Below are positions 35,011-45,329 of a stretch of DNA of 64,000 nt, one piece after another (within the stretch, counting starts at the first letter, position 1; every line of letters starts with the position of its first letter). The notes under the pieces were generated by a model. That model saw only the letters and a list, made by a program, of their open reading frames with translations, was not told the DNA's origin and did no database searches. This DNA is from Mauremys mutica (lineage: Eukaryota > Chordata > Testudines > Geoemydidae). The DNA lies in contig NC_059079.1 in NCBI RefSeq assembly GCF_020497125.1, positions 8,897,053-8,961,052 on the forward strand, in the 5' to 3' direction. A program made the position numbers and the translations under genes.

Positions 35011-36974
35011 TGTTAAAAGTGATAGAGAAAAGGTTATAAATGGGAGAATTGAAAAGGAAAGTTTTAGAATATCTTATGCAGAGTTAAGGACACAGCAAGG
35101 TAGGGTACAGATATTCACCCTTTTGCAGAGACAACATAAATCCTTTGCACCAATAAGTCCCACTTAACCCTTCACAAATCACAGGGGTGAATCTCATCTT
35201 TTGTGCATAAAAATAGGTAATTTCAAACTAAGCAAATTTTAAGGGCCAACATTTAAAAATGCTGGTCTTTTATAACAGAACAATTAAATTAATGATAGAT
35301 TTATGAGTGGTGGTGATTTTTATTATGTCTATTAGATTATGCCTACTTAGATAAACTAGATTTAGAAGCTTTACTTTTATCCTGAGATTTATTGTCAGCA
35401 TTTGTTACATGAAATTCTTAGGGAAAATAATATAAGATTTGTCCCAACTTTTATGTATAAAGAGGATTTTTCTTATAGAAAGAAAAAGAAACCCTGCACT
35501 GTAATGGATATATTGTCTAACAATTTGAAGAGTCTTGAAAAAATACATTATTTTAAAGTATGTACACTATTACACTAATAAGTACCTCAGCACTTGTCAT
35601 AAAAATGGTATAAAATGCTATAGAAAAGCATGTTCTTGAGTTAAATTACAGTATTACTTAAGGCAGATAGATTACTTAAAAATCATAAGAGGCTGGTAAA
35701 GGTCCATCTTTCAAGACAAAAATTAAGATTTTATTTTCAACAACTCATAGAACAATAAAGCGAGGAGAGAATTCTCAATTAACCAGCTCTATTCAAATCA
35801 GCCTTGCAAAATTCTAATCGCCCTTTTGCCTGGGGCGAGTAATTTTTTTTGACGGGCGAGTAAATTATCATTAGTCTTGTCATTATCATCAATCATCATG
35901 GTAAAATGCTGATGAGTAGATTTTGTGCCTGGGCTGGTACATTTTCATGGCAATTTTGCAAGGTAGGTTTAAATTAAGTGCAAACTGGGGACAAAAAAGT
36001 AGTAATACAGACTTGGCATAAAACCCTTCAACTGCATTCAGATAGGTATAACCCACTACATTTTATTGTGTATTCAGAGGTATATCACATACATGTTTGT
36101 GACTGTTTTAAATCACCTAAGTGCAATTACTCCACTAGTTTATGTCATGCCTTAACCAAAAAGACCTGGACTTCATTTACATGCATGAAAAGTGCCACCA
36201 AATGCCACCGTCCTTACTGCATAACATTGCAAAGCAAAAATCCAATAGAGGAGTTAAAAATATTTCTGTGAGAAGAGCTCCACTAATCCATGTTAATGGA
36301 GTCGCCTTTCTCCACAGGTGACTGGCAAGCAGATAGACAAATAAGAAGACTGAAGAGTGTCCTGCCAGTAAGGGATGCAGTTGCCAAAGCAGAACTGGAG
36401 CCAACAGAGTGACTTTGCTAGAATTAAGACACTAAATGCAGCTGGTTAAACTCAAATGTAAACAATAACCGATCACTACTGCTAGGCTGACATATGCTCA
36501 CTGGTACTAATCTCACAGAAACCCATTTTACAATACAAAATTTCCTCTCTTTCAAGTCACTCCAGCTATGACCTCAACTGTTCAACAAGAACTTTTAAAA
36601 AAGAGAGATACATACTTATTACAGGCAATGCTGGTAAAACTGCTTGTTATTAAGATTGCCCAACACTTTCCATTTTACAACCGTTTTCAGTTGTTTACAA
36701 CTTTACCAAATTTCAACCATTGGAGCTGAAATTTTCCATGATGGAAAAAAAAATCAGCCAAAACAGTTCAGCCACATCCAAAAGCGAGGCTACGAAAAAA
36801 ATACATTGTTTGTCCATGTAAAAAAATTCTGGTGACTTTCTCTTTGAAATACTCTAGCACGCCCATGCTCTGCAGCAGGGACTTGAAATATGGCAGTGGG
36901 TGGCCTCTGTGTCACAGTAATAAGCACAGATTTTTAAAAAACTATTCAGGCATTCCTGAGTTCAGCCTTGCATC
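35011..36974. other. No gene; possible MITE at 35,802-35,963
   Basis: AT-rich. ccttgcaaaatt (35,802-35,813) and aattttgcaagg (35,952-35,963) are perfect 12-bp inverted repeats 138 bases apart. The interior has the unusual string gcccttttgcctggggcgagtaa. This could be an unclassified MITE. Nothing else is recognised. Confidence 0.45.
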
Positions 36975-37106
36975 GCCTAACTGATTTAGGGGCCTAAATC
37001 TCTTTTGCAATTGGAGTCTAAACTCCATTGACTATTGATGGATTTAGACCTTTAAGTGCCTAAATCCCTTTTGCAAAAGAGATGTAGGCCCCTAAATCAG
37101 TTAGGC
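36975..37106. mobile_element. Fold-back element with 36-bp arms, nearly perfect
   Basis: The left arm 36,975-37,010 (gcctaactgatttaggggcc…tcttttgcaa) and right arm 37,071-37,106 are reverse complements with one mismatch in 36. The 60-base centre contains a second imperfect palindrome (ggagtctaaactcc…gatttagacc). The motif gcctaa…tttaggggcctaaat is a common sauropsid palindromic MITE. The near-perfect arms suggest either youth or gene-conversion-like snap-back maintenance. Confidence 0.8.
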
Positions 37107-37175
37107 AATCCAATTCTGGGTGCAACAAAGCTTAAACAACTTAAAAATCTTGGCCATAGATTTTAAGGTGAGAAG

Positions 37176-37267
37176 CAGGGCCAGCTCCAGGCACCAGTGG
37201 AACAAGCACATGCCTGGGGTGGCACATGCTAAGGGGCGGCATTCCGTCCATTCTTGGGGCGGCAGAG
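37176..37267 (+). mobile_element. Truncated copy of a hAT-type MITE
   Basis: It starts cagggccagctccaggcacc and continues …cctggggtggcacatgctaaggggcggcattcc, matching the complete copy at 37,686-37,831. The right terminus is missing. Confidence 0.75.
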
Positions 37268-37637
37268 ACAACTCATTCCCAAAAAGTCTGCCCTTTTGAA
37301 TGTTAAAGAAGTTTCTTTGTGCTGAAACTGTGACCTCTTTTTACAGCCAGATGGTCTGATTCTTCTCTCACATCCATTGGTGAAATCTGCTATAACTTTA
37401 CTAAAGTCAATTTAGTCACACCAATGTAAACAGCATCTGCGATGAGATTCAAGGGCAGAGCCTCATGATAGTAATAACCCCAAGGGCCATATAGAACCAC
37501 TAAAACTTTGAAAATGCCCGAGGAATCACCTGCTGGTAATTCTCTCTAAAGAATTGGGCACAGTTTAGTTTCCTTTGGATCAAAACCAAGAGGTGCTTTC
37601 AGGGTGCAGCAATTTTTCAATGTCCTTTAGCCTTAGA

Positions 37638-37685
37638 CCAGTGGTCCCCAAACTGTAGGGTGCTCTCCTCTAGGAGGGCAAGGAG
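37638..37685 (+). mobile_element. Fragment of another hAT-type repeat, host of the nested MITE
   Basis: ccagtggtccccaaactgtagggtgc has the start of a hAT terminal repeat (cagtggt(c)ccca-aac). Its continuation after the nested MITE (gaacatatggggggtgtggccagcc, 37,840-37,865) is in register. The right terminus of this host repeat is not found. Confidence 0.6.
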
Positions 37686-37831
37686 CAGGGCCAGCTCCAG
37701 GCACCAGCGAAGGAAGCATGTGTCTGGGGCGGTACATACTAAGGGGCGGTATTCCACCCATTCTTGGGCGGCTTTTTGTTTGTTTGTTTTTGTTTTGTCT
37801 GGGGTGGCAAAAAATGGTAGACCCGGCCCTG
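37686..37831 (+). mobile_element. Complete hAT-type MITE with 8-bp target duplication
   Basis: It runs from cagggccagctcc to …acccggccctg, with cagggcc/ggccctg inverted termini. The 8-bp direct repeats gcaaggag flank it exactly (37,678-37,685 and 37,832-37,839), the hAT hallmark. It is 146 bp and has no coding capacity. It is inserted into another hAT-like repeat. Confidence 0.9.
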
Positions 37832-37865
37832 GCAAGGAGGAACATATGGGGGGTGTGGCCAGCCT

Positions 37866-38394
37866 TCTCTGCACTTTTTCCAATTCTAATATATATTTTT
37901 TGAGATACAGCAACTAGAACTGCATGCAGTTGTCACATTCTGGGGTGCAATCCAGACCAGTAAAGGATTGTGTCACTGCCTGTCCTGCAACCTTGGGTGC
38001 CTCACAATGCTTTGCTATTGTAGTTTCCAACCTGGGCCACTCACAAACAGCATGTCGGCATGCAGGTCATGCCCTGAGTGTCTGTGTATAGCTGCAGCCC
38101 TGGTCCAGCAGCTCTGATGCTAGCATCCTGTCAGCAACACACCAGTCACATTCTAACTTCCACCAGCCTTGATTATTAATAGCAGGTGAAACCAACATAG
38201 TCCCAGTCCCAAATTTTCCCAAAAACATGGGTTCTGAACAGTGGGTCCAGCCCTCTCCTGGACATTTCGGATATCAAGATCTGTTGACTCTGGTCATTTA
38301 TTCAACAGTTTGCTACTTTAACTGGTGTCACCAAACAGTTCATTTTAAACACGGCACTGGATTGGTTTAGATTAAAAATAAAACGGCAAAAATT
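37866..38394. other. No gene recognised
   Basis: AT/GC-mixed sequence with no repeat end or exon signal that I can support, ending at the start of CR1 similarity near 38,395. Confidence 0.45.
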
Positions 38395-39290
38395 AAGATG
38401 TCTGTACCAATGTGAGGAGCCTAGGTAACAAAATGGAGGAACTAGAGCTACTGGTGCAGGAAGTGAAACCAGATATTATAGGGATAACAGAAACATGGTG
38501 GAATAGTAGTCATGACTGGAGTACAGGTATTGAAGGCTATGTGCTGTTTAGGAAAGACAGAAATAAAGGCAAAGGTGGTGGAGTAGTGTTGTATATCAAT
38601 GATGAGGTAGGCAGCAAAGAAATAAGAAGGGATGGAATGGATAAGACAGAGTCTGTCTAGGCAAAAATCACATTGAGAAAGAAAGCTACTAGAGCCTCTC
38701 CTGAGATAGTGCTTGGGGTGTGCTACAGACCGCAGGGATCTGATTTGGATATGGATAGAGACCTTTTAATGTTTTTAATGAAGTAAACACTAATGGGAAT
38801 TGTGTGATCATGGGAGTCTTTAACTTCCCAGATATAGACTAGAGGACAAGTGCTAGTAATTATAATAGGGCTCAGATTTTCCTGGATGTGATAGCTGATG
38901 GATTCCTTCACCAAATAGTTGAAGAATCAAAAAGAGGGGATGCCATTTTAAATTTGGTCTTGGTGAGTAGTGAGGACCTCATAGAAGAAATGGTTGTAGG
39001 GGACAATCTTGGTTCGAGTGATCATGACCTAATTCAGTTCAAACTAGATGGAAAGATAAACAAAAATAGATCTGGGACTAGTGTTTTTTATTTCAAAAGG
39101 GCTAACTTTAAAGAATTAAGGAAATTAGTTAGGGAAGTGGATTGGAGTGAAGAACTTGTGGATCTAAAGGTGGAGGAGGCCTGGAATTACTTCAAGTCAA
39201 AGTTGCAGAAACTATCAGAAGCCTGCATCCCAAGAAAGGGAAAAAATTCAGAGGCAGGAGTTGTAGACCAAGCTGGATGAGCAAGCATCT
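38395..39290 (+). pseudogene. CR1 ORF2 apurinic-like endonuclease domain relic
   Basis: The domain nicks target DNA for target-primed reverse transcription. Visible blocks: VRSLGNKMEELELLVQEVKP, DIIGITETWW (catalytic Glu), then GGGVVLYIND. After a frame break come LGVCYRPQGSD and MGVFNFPDI (GDFN-type block, changed). Last is GSSDHDLIQFKL, the SDH catalytic motif, at about 39,015-39,050. Reading frame is lost between about 38,661 and 38,888 and after 39,280. The order and spacing match a CR1 ORF2 N-terminus. Confidence 0.88.
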
Positions 39291-39379
39291 CAGAGAGGTG
39301 ATTAAGAAAAATCAGAAAGCCTACAAGGAGTGGAAAATGAGAGGGATTAGCAAGGAAAGCTACCTTCTTGAGGTCAGAA

Positions 39380-40793
39380 CATAAAGGGATAAAGTGAGAA
39401 ATGCCAAAAGCCATGTAGAGTTGGACCTTGCAAAGGGAATTAAAACCAATAGTAAAAGGTTCTATAGCCTTATAAATAAGAAAACAAAGAAAGAAGAAGT
39501 GGGACCACTAAACACTGAGGATGGAGTGGAGGTTAAGGATAATCTAGGCATGGCCCAATATCTAAACAAATACTTTGCCTCAGTCTTTAATGAGGAGCTT
39601 AGGGATAATGGTAGGATGACAAATGGGAATAAGGATATGGAGGTAGATATTACCACATCCGAGGTAGAAACCAAATTCAAACAGCTTAATGGGACTAAAT
39701 CAGGGGGTCCAAAGGAAATGCAGTGGATCTAATTTATCTTGAGTTCAGTAGGGCATTTCATAGGGTGCCACATGGGGAATTATTAGCTAAATTGTAAAAG
39801 ATGGGGATCAATATGAAAATTGAAAGGTGGATAAGGAACTAGTTAAAGGGGAGACTACAACAGGTCATACTGAAAGGTGAACTGTCAGGCTGGAAGGAGG
39901 TTACTAGTGGAGTTCCTCAGGGATTGGTTTTGGGACCAATCTTATTTAATCTTTTTATTACTGACATTGGCACAAAAAGTGGGAATGTGCTAATAAAGTT
40001 TGTGGATGACACAAAGCCGGGAGGTATTGCCAATACAGAGAAGGACCGGGATAGCATACAGGAAAATCTGGATGACCTTGTAAACTGGAATAATAATAAT
40101 AGGATGAAATTTAATAGTGAAAAGTGCAAGGTCATGCATTTAGAGATTAATAACAGGAATTCTGGTTATAAATTGGGGACATATCAGTTGGAAGTAACAG
40201 AGGAGGAGAAGGACCTCAGAGTATTGGTTGATCACAGGATGACTATAGGTCGCCAATGGGATATGGCCATTAAAAAAGCTAATGCGGTCTTGGGATGCAT
40301 CAGGCAAGGTATTTCCAGTAAAGATAAGGAGGTCTTAGTACTGTTATACAAGGCACTGGTGAGACCTCATCTGGAATACTGTGTACAGTTCTGGTCTCCC
40401 ATCTTTAAGAAGGATGAATTCAAAATGGAACAGATAGAGAAGAGCTACTAGGATGATCTGAGGGATGGAAAACCTGTCATATGAAAGGAGACTCAAAGAG
40501 CTTGGCTTGTTTAGCCTAACCAACAGAAGGCTGAGGAGATATATGATTGCTCTTTATAAATGTATCAGGGAGGGAGAGGAATTATTTAAGCTTAGTATCA
40601 AAGCGGACACAACAACAAATGGATATAAACTGGACATTAGGAAGTTTAGACTTGAAATTAGATGAAGGCTTCTAACCATTAGAGGAGTGAAGTTCTGGAA
40701 CAGCCTTCCAAGGGGAGTAGCGGGGGCAAAAGACATATCTGGCTTCAAGACTAAGCTTGATACGTTTATGGAGGGGATGGTATGATGGGATAG
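39380..40793 (+). pseudogene. CR1 ORF2 reverse transcriptase relic with internal deletion
   Basis: It starts RNAKSHVELDLAKGIKTNSKRFY, then YLNKYFASVFNEEL and QLNGTKSGGP, where the deletion joins directly to a decayed VDLIYL-like stretch. This removes the NYRPVSLTS and GFTKGRSCQTN blocks. The second half is readable: LGPILFNLFITDIGTKSG, KFVDDTKPGG (FADD changed to FVDD), HLEYCVQFWSPIF, ENLSYERRLKELGLFSLTNRRL. In-frame TGA codons at about 40,459 and 40,662 sit at the same two positions as in the 5.9-kb copy. Confidence 0.9.
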
Positions 40794-41196
40794 CCTAATT
40801 TTGCCAATTAATTGATCTTTGATTATTAGCAAGTAAATATGCCCAATGGTCTGTGATGGGATGTTAAGATGGGGTGGGATCTGATTACTACAGATAATTC
40901 TTTCCTGGGTGCTGGCTGGGTGAGTCTTGCCCACATGCTCAGGATTTAACTGATTTCCTTCCTGACCCCAAATATGGCATTTTCCTCCAGGACAGATTGG
41001 CAGGGGCCCTGGAGGTTTTTTGCCTTCCTCTGCAGCATGGGGCATGGGTCACTTGCTGGAAGATTCTCTGCACCTTGAGGTCTTTAAACCATGATTTGAG
41101 GACTTCAGTAACTCAGACATAGGTTAGGGGTTTGTTACAGGAGTGGGTGGGTGAGATTCTGTGGCCTGCGTTGTGCAGGAGGTCAGATTAGATGAT

Positions 41197-41994
41197 TGTA
41201 TTAAGAGGAGGCCCTGAGATATAAACCTTGGCATCAGAGGCCCGGTATGAGGCCTAAGGCCTGAACTAAGGTAATAGTCAAGACTTTGCTAACATAAAGC
41301 AAAGTTAAGCTGTGAGCCAGAGGCAGGCCCTGCTCACAAAAGCTGGCAAGGAAAGGGCTGATGCTGCAAAAAGAGACATACCTAAAAAGGTACTGAACAC
41401 CAGATATCAGAATATTCACATACTTGTACACTCCACACAGATAACAAGGAACAGGCTGAGCCATCCCAATGACAGGGCCAAAAGGGGAATATATGGATAG
41501 AGTTGTTTTGTTCGAACCAACACGTACAAGGTGAGAGGCAGCACCTTACTACGTAGAGGGGTTGTACTTTGCTACGTAGAAGGGTTGCACCTCAATACAT
41601 CAGGAGTGATGTGTAACTTGTTTGTATCTGTGTATAAGAATGCATCTCTGGGGCAGTGTCTTTGTCCAGCCTAGAGGGCAGTGGAAAGTCCCACCACTGA
41701 CTGAGCAGAGTCCATTGCCAGGGAGCACATAAATACTGGCTAGCTGCACCTTAGCAGCACCTTGGACTTCGTTTGCCAGGGAGTTGGAGACTGAGTTTCT
41801 CTTCGACAAAATAAACCTGGCCGACGTGCCTTCGTGCCTTACTAGAGTCTGTGGTCATTGGGGGTTCTCTCGGGGTCTGCTGTGTCAGCTATCTGTGCAG
41901 AGCTGGGGCAGCACACAGAGGGAACACACGCACGCAGCCAATTGATATCAACACTGTACAGAGCAGAGCACCACACCGGTAGCATCTGACAACA
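41197..41994 (+). mobile_element. Solo LTR inserted in the CR1 3' UTR
   Basis: It runs from TGTATTAAGAGG to …CATCTGACAACA and is flanked by atgat (41,192-41,196 and 41,995-41,999), a 5-bp target duplication. TATA-like tataag is at about 41,633 and the polyadenylation signal aataaa at 41,810. The surrounding CR1 tail is restored exactly if the LTR plus one atgat is removed. It is 798 bp with no internal region. Confidence 0.92.
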
Positions 41995-42033
41995 ATGATC
42001 ATAATTGTTCCTCCTGACAAAGTCTATGAGTTA

Positions 42034-42754
42034 TCAAGAAAAGAAAAATAGGACTTTAAGTGAATTCAAGTATATGATATAAAGTCAGAAATGGTTACAA
42101 GCAAATAAAAATGGAAATACGTATCTAAAACTTAATCTAGCAAGTTTTGGGTCAAGGCTTTGTTTAAGATGGTCTTTCTTACCACAGTCTTCCAGCAAGA
42201 TGGTGACTGACCCTTTCCCTGGTCAGGATCTTTCCCAGAGGTCAAAAGGTGCTGGTGCCTTTGTCATCTTAGGCCAGGGATTCTCAAACTGAGGGTCAAC
42301 CTCCACACCAAACCCTGCTTTGCCTCCAGCATTTATAATGGTGTTAAATATGATAAAAAGTGTTTTTAATTTATACGGGGGGGTCGCACTCAGAGTCTTG
42401 CTATGTGAAAGGGGTCACTGGTAAAAAAAGTTTGAGATCCACTGTCTTAGGCAAAAGAGAGAACTTGAGATTTTCTGCCCCTTTAATAGTCCAGTAAATC
42501 TCTGAAGATTACCCTTCAAAGCAAAGTTTATTCAGACAGTGAGGAAGGTGACTTGGACTCCAGTGATGGAGACTCCATGCTTTCTCTCCCCATCTGTGTT
42601 TGATTAAATGCAAATTTGCTGTTTCCTGTCATCTCCTCCCCGTGCTGTCGTCATGGCCCTGTTTATTACTTATATGTAAACTGAGGTAAAACACTTTCCT
42701 TTGTTTAGGACAGAGCTGTTTAACAACCAGCAGTATTCAAGATGTGCCAGTCCC
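42034..42754. repeat. Unresolved LTR-like sequence interrupted by a MITE
   Basis: Sequence on either side of the MITE at 42,275-42,444 looks like one element. The blocks include ggactccagtgatggagactccatgctttctctcccc and gctgtttcctgtcatctcctccccgtg, which I associate with sauropsid LTRs. On the - strand a possible start TGTAGTAGTGTGGG lies near 42,768. I found no matching end or target duplication, so the boundary and orientation are uncertain. Confidence 0.35.
42275..42444. mobile_element. Complete hAT-type MITE with 8-bp target duplication
   Basis: The termini cagggattctcaaac and gtttgagatccactg (42,430-42,444) are inverted repeats. Perfect 8-bp direct repeats tcttaggc lie at 42,267-42,274 and 42,445-42,452. 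Length 170 bp. The interior contains ggggggtcgcactc and an AT-rich centre. No coding capacity. Confidence 0.92.
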
Positions 42755-42846
42755 ACACTACTACAACCTACTCTGTAACTCCTACAAATTTTATACCCTA
42801 GTATTACCACGTCCCATTGATTATCAACATTCCACCAAGATTCCAC

Positions 42847-45014
42847 TGTGACGCTGGCAGACCAGGTCATGCCAGAGTGTATTCAGGTCAATTCCTTTAT
42901 GGTATTAATATAGATCAAAGTAATTTTTGAATGCATAAGAGTGTATTTTGGTGTTTAAACTTCATGAAAACTAATGGGATGTTACATGCATTATTTTTAC
43001 TTATCTATGACCTGTTGTAACAGAATAGCAAACCATTTACATTATAAAATACCCTTGTAACTAAATAACTCAGACATCAAAGAAGCCTTGTGGAATGCTA
43101 ATGAAGTTTATCCGAAAAAGTGTTAATTCCAAAGCAAATGGTCATTGTGTGTGATAACCGGAGGTCAGAGACTCAAAATGCATTCCTCACTCACTGTTAT
43201 CAAAGCCCGAGTGTGTAGTGAGACTGTCAGCTTGTCTTCTGTGAGAAGCTATAAGAAAGGATTCAAAAAAGATCCTTCATCTCTGAACTGTTTGGACTCT
43301 TACAGGGAAGTATGCCAGATGCAAAGTGGAGATTCCCCAGAGACAATCTGAGTACCCTGAAAAGACTTTTGAGAAACTGACAGTTTATTACATAACTGCC
43401 ACCATTTGGAGTTACAAACTGTGATTCACATGTCTGTACGTATATTTTACCTGCTTTAACTCTCTCTCTCATTCTTTTTTCTTAGCTGATAAACCTTTAC
43501 TTAATTTACTATAGAATTGGCTGCCAGTGTTGTCTTTCATGTAAGATCCAGAATAGCATTTGATCTGGGGTACGTGACTGGGAGCACCTGATATGGTGTG
43601 ATTTTTGGTTCAAGTAACCTTTTATTATGAAGTCCAGTTTATCTGGGTGGCACAACAGGCTGGAGAGTCTAAGGGCACTGTAACCGTGCCTTTGTGGGTC
43701 ACAAATGAGAATACCAAATTCAAGACAAACTGCTGAAAAATAGGGCAGATTCACCCCAAAACTGAAGGTTATTCTGCCACGAGATATACCAAACCAGCAA
43801 CATAAGTAAACTTCTGTTTCACCACACTGGCTAACAAGAAGTTGGAACAGCAATTTCCTTAGGTATTCCAGTCCTTGTATCACCACAAAAAAACATTAGA
43901 TTTAGAGATGAGTGGTTCTTTAAAACCAATTTCATCAAATAAAAGGTTCTTCTGATCCCAAAGGACCAGCCACACACCCAGATCAATGTACAACTCAGAT
44001 CTTACCCTCTGCCAAATAAATAAATAAATAAATCACACTATTGCCAACCCTTTAGTATCCAAAACGTAAAGGTTTATTTATAAAAAGAAAGAATGAAAGA
44101 CAGAACGAAAGAAAGATGAGAGTTAAAATTGGTTAAAGGAATCAAATACATACAACAATTGCAAAGTTCTTGGTTCAGGCTTGTAGCAGTAATGGAATAA
44201 ACTGCTGGCTTAAGTTAAGTCCCTGGTTGCTTCCAAATCATTGGAAGGTCCTCAGTCCCTTGGTTAGAATGCTCCCATTAGTGTAAGTCCATAGTCCAGA
44301 GGCTTGAGCAGGAAAGAGGCAAAATGGAGATGTTTCCCAGGCCTTATATAGTTTCTGCCATGTGGAGGGGAATCCATTGTTTTAAACAAAGCCTTCAGAA
44401 CAGCTAGTAGAAAATTACTGGTAAAAGATTGAGTATGGAGTCACATGGGCAAGTCACATGTCCATGCATGACTTTGCTTAGTCATGGCAGGAAATTCCAT
44501 TAGTGTAGATAGGCGTCTCCCGTGGTCCATTGTCAGTTAAGTATTCCTTCATGAGCCACTTAATTTGAATAGTCCCTTCAAGATGTGCAGGCTAAATACC
44601 TTGTGGGCATTACCCCAGGAGCAAAACATTTGAAACCCAGGTTTAGAGCCAATACTCATAGCTTCAAGTACAAAAATTATTCATGCATACAAATGGCATA
44701 ATCATATTAAGCAAATCATACCCTTTCCATAGATGCCTTACTTGACAACCTTTGTACGAGATTTGTTGCAAATATAAAATAGTGGTTGCACCAATGATCT
44801 ATATGGTCATATTTTAATCAGATAACATCATCACAAACATTGTCTGTGACTCTGTGGTAAGACTGGTATAGTGATCCAGGAGTTCCCATTTGTTACTGGC
44901 TTGGTGAAATCTATTTATAGAGCAAACCACCATTTTGAGATGGATGTCCTGCTTTCTGACAGTCTGCCCTGAGGTAGGCATTCACAGTTGTGAGCCACCC
45001 CAGACAGCGCGACA
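42847..45014 (+). mobile_element. LTR inserted in the CR1/L3, itself interrupted by a second LTR
   Basis: The outer ends are TGTGACGCTGG (42,847) and …CAGCGCGACA (45,014). The flanking pentamers are tccac (42,842-42,846) and tccat (45,015-45,019), a 5-bp target duplication with one change. Removing the inner LTR leaves about 1.22 kb with no recognisable internal genes, so it is a large solo LTR. Orientation is put on + because of a TATA-like ctataag near 43,248 and gataaac near 43,487. A tataaata on the other strand near 44,917 makes this uncertain. Confidence 0.72.
43898..44835 (-). mobile_element. Inner solo LTR, same family as 18,598-19,485
   Basis: On the - strand it starts TGTGATGATGTTATCTG and runs collinear with the 18.6-kb LTR (tcgtacaaaggttgtcaagtaaggc and cttaactgacaatggacc). 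It has a TATA (actatataaggcc, + strand about 44,341-44,355) and aataaa (+ strand about 44,069-44,076). The perfect 6-bp repeats aacatt at 43,892-43,897 and 44,836-44,841 flank it. An (AAAT) microsatellite expansion lies at about 44,014-44,035. Length 938 bp; no internal region. Confidence 0.87.
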
Positions 45015-45329
45015 TCCATGATGCCTATTATATCAATATCCTCATTTAATGCCAAGCACTCTAGTTCACCTTAGTACTTAGACTTCTAGCATTTGTAGGT
45101 AAGCACTTGTACATTTTGACAAAATTCAGTTGGTTGCCTTCATATGTTATATTTAAATGGGACTACTTTACATTTGACTGTTCCTCATTAGCTCCTTCAC
45201 TTTATCAACTTCTTTCCTATCCTGTTTATTAGGACACAGAGTTCCCCCTTTAATAAATTCATCCCTAAGAGATGTCTCTGTCCAAACCATGTGTTCCTCC
45301 ACACCTGTCTGCTTTCCCTGAGTCCTTAG

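Larger units (their letters stand above)
38395..42033 (+). mobile_element. CR1 LINE, longer copy, with internal deletion and an LTR insertion
   Basis: Same subfamily as 5,932-7,980 but extending 5' through the endonuclease domain. It has two disruptions. About 350 bases of RT are deleted at about 39,709 (…aaatcagggggtcca|aaggaaatgcagtgg; the missing part corresponds to about 6,096-6,444 of the other copy). A solo LTR is inserted at 41,197-41,994 in the 3' UTR. The CR1 tail resumes at 41,995 (atgatcataattgttcctcctgac…) and ends near 42,033. Confidence 0.92.

Noticed and set aside
43509..43886. 125-codon minus-strand open frame
   Set aside because: It lies within the outer LTR of the nested insertion and has no domain.
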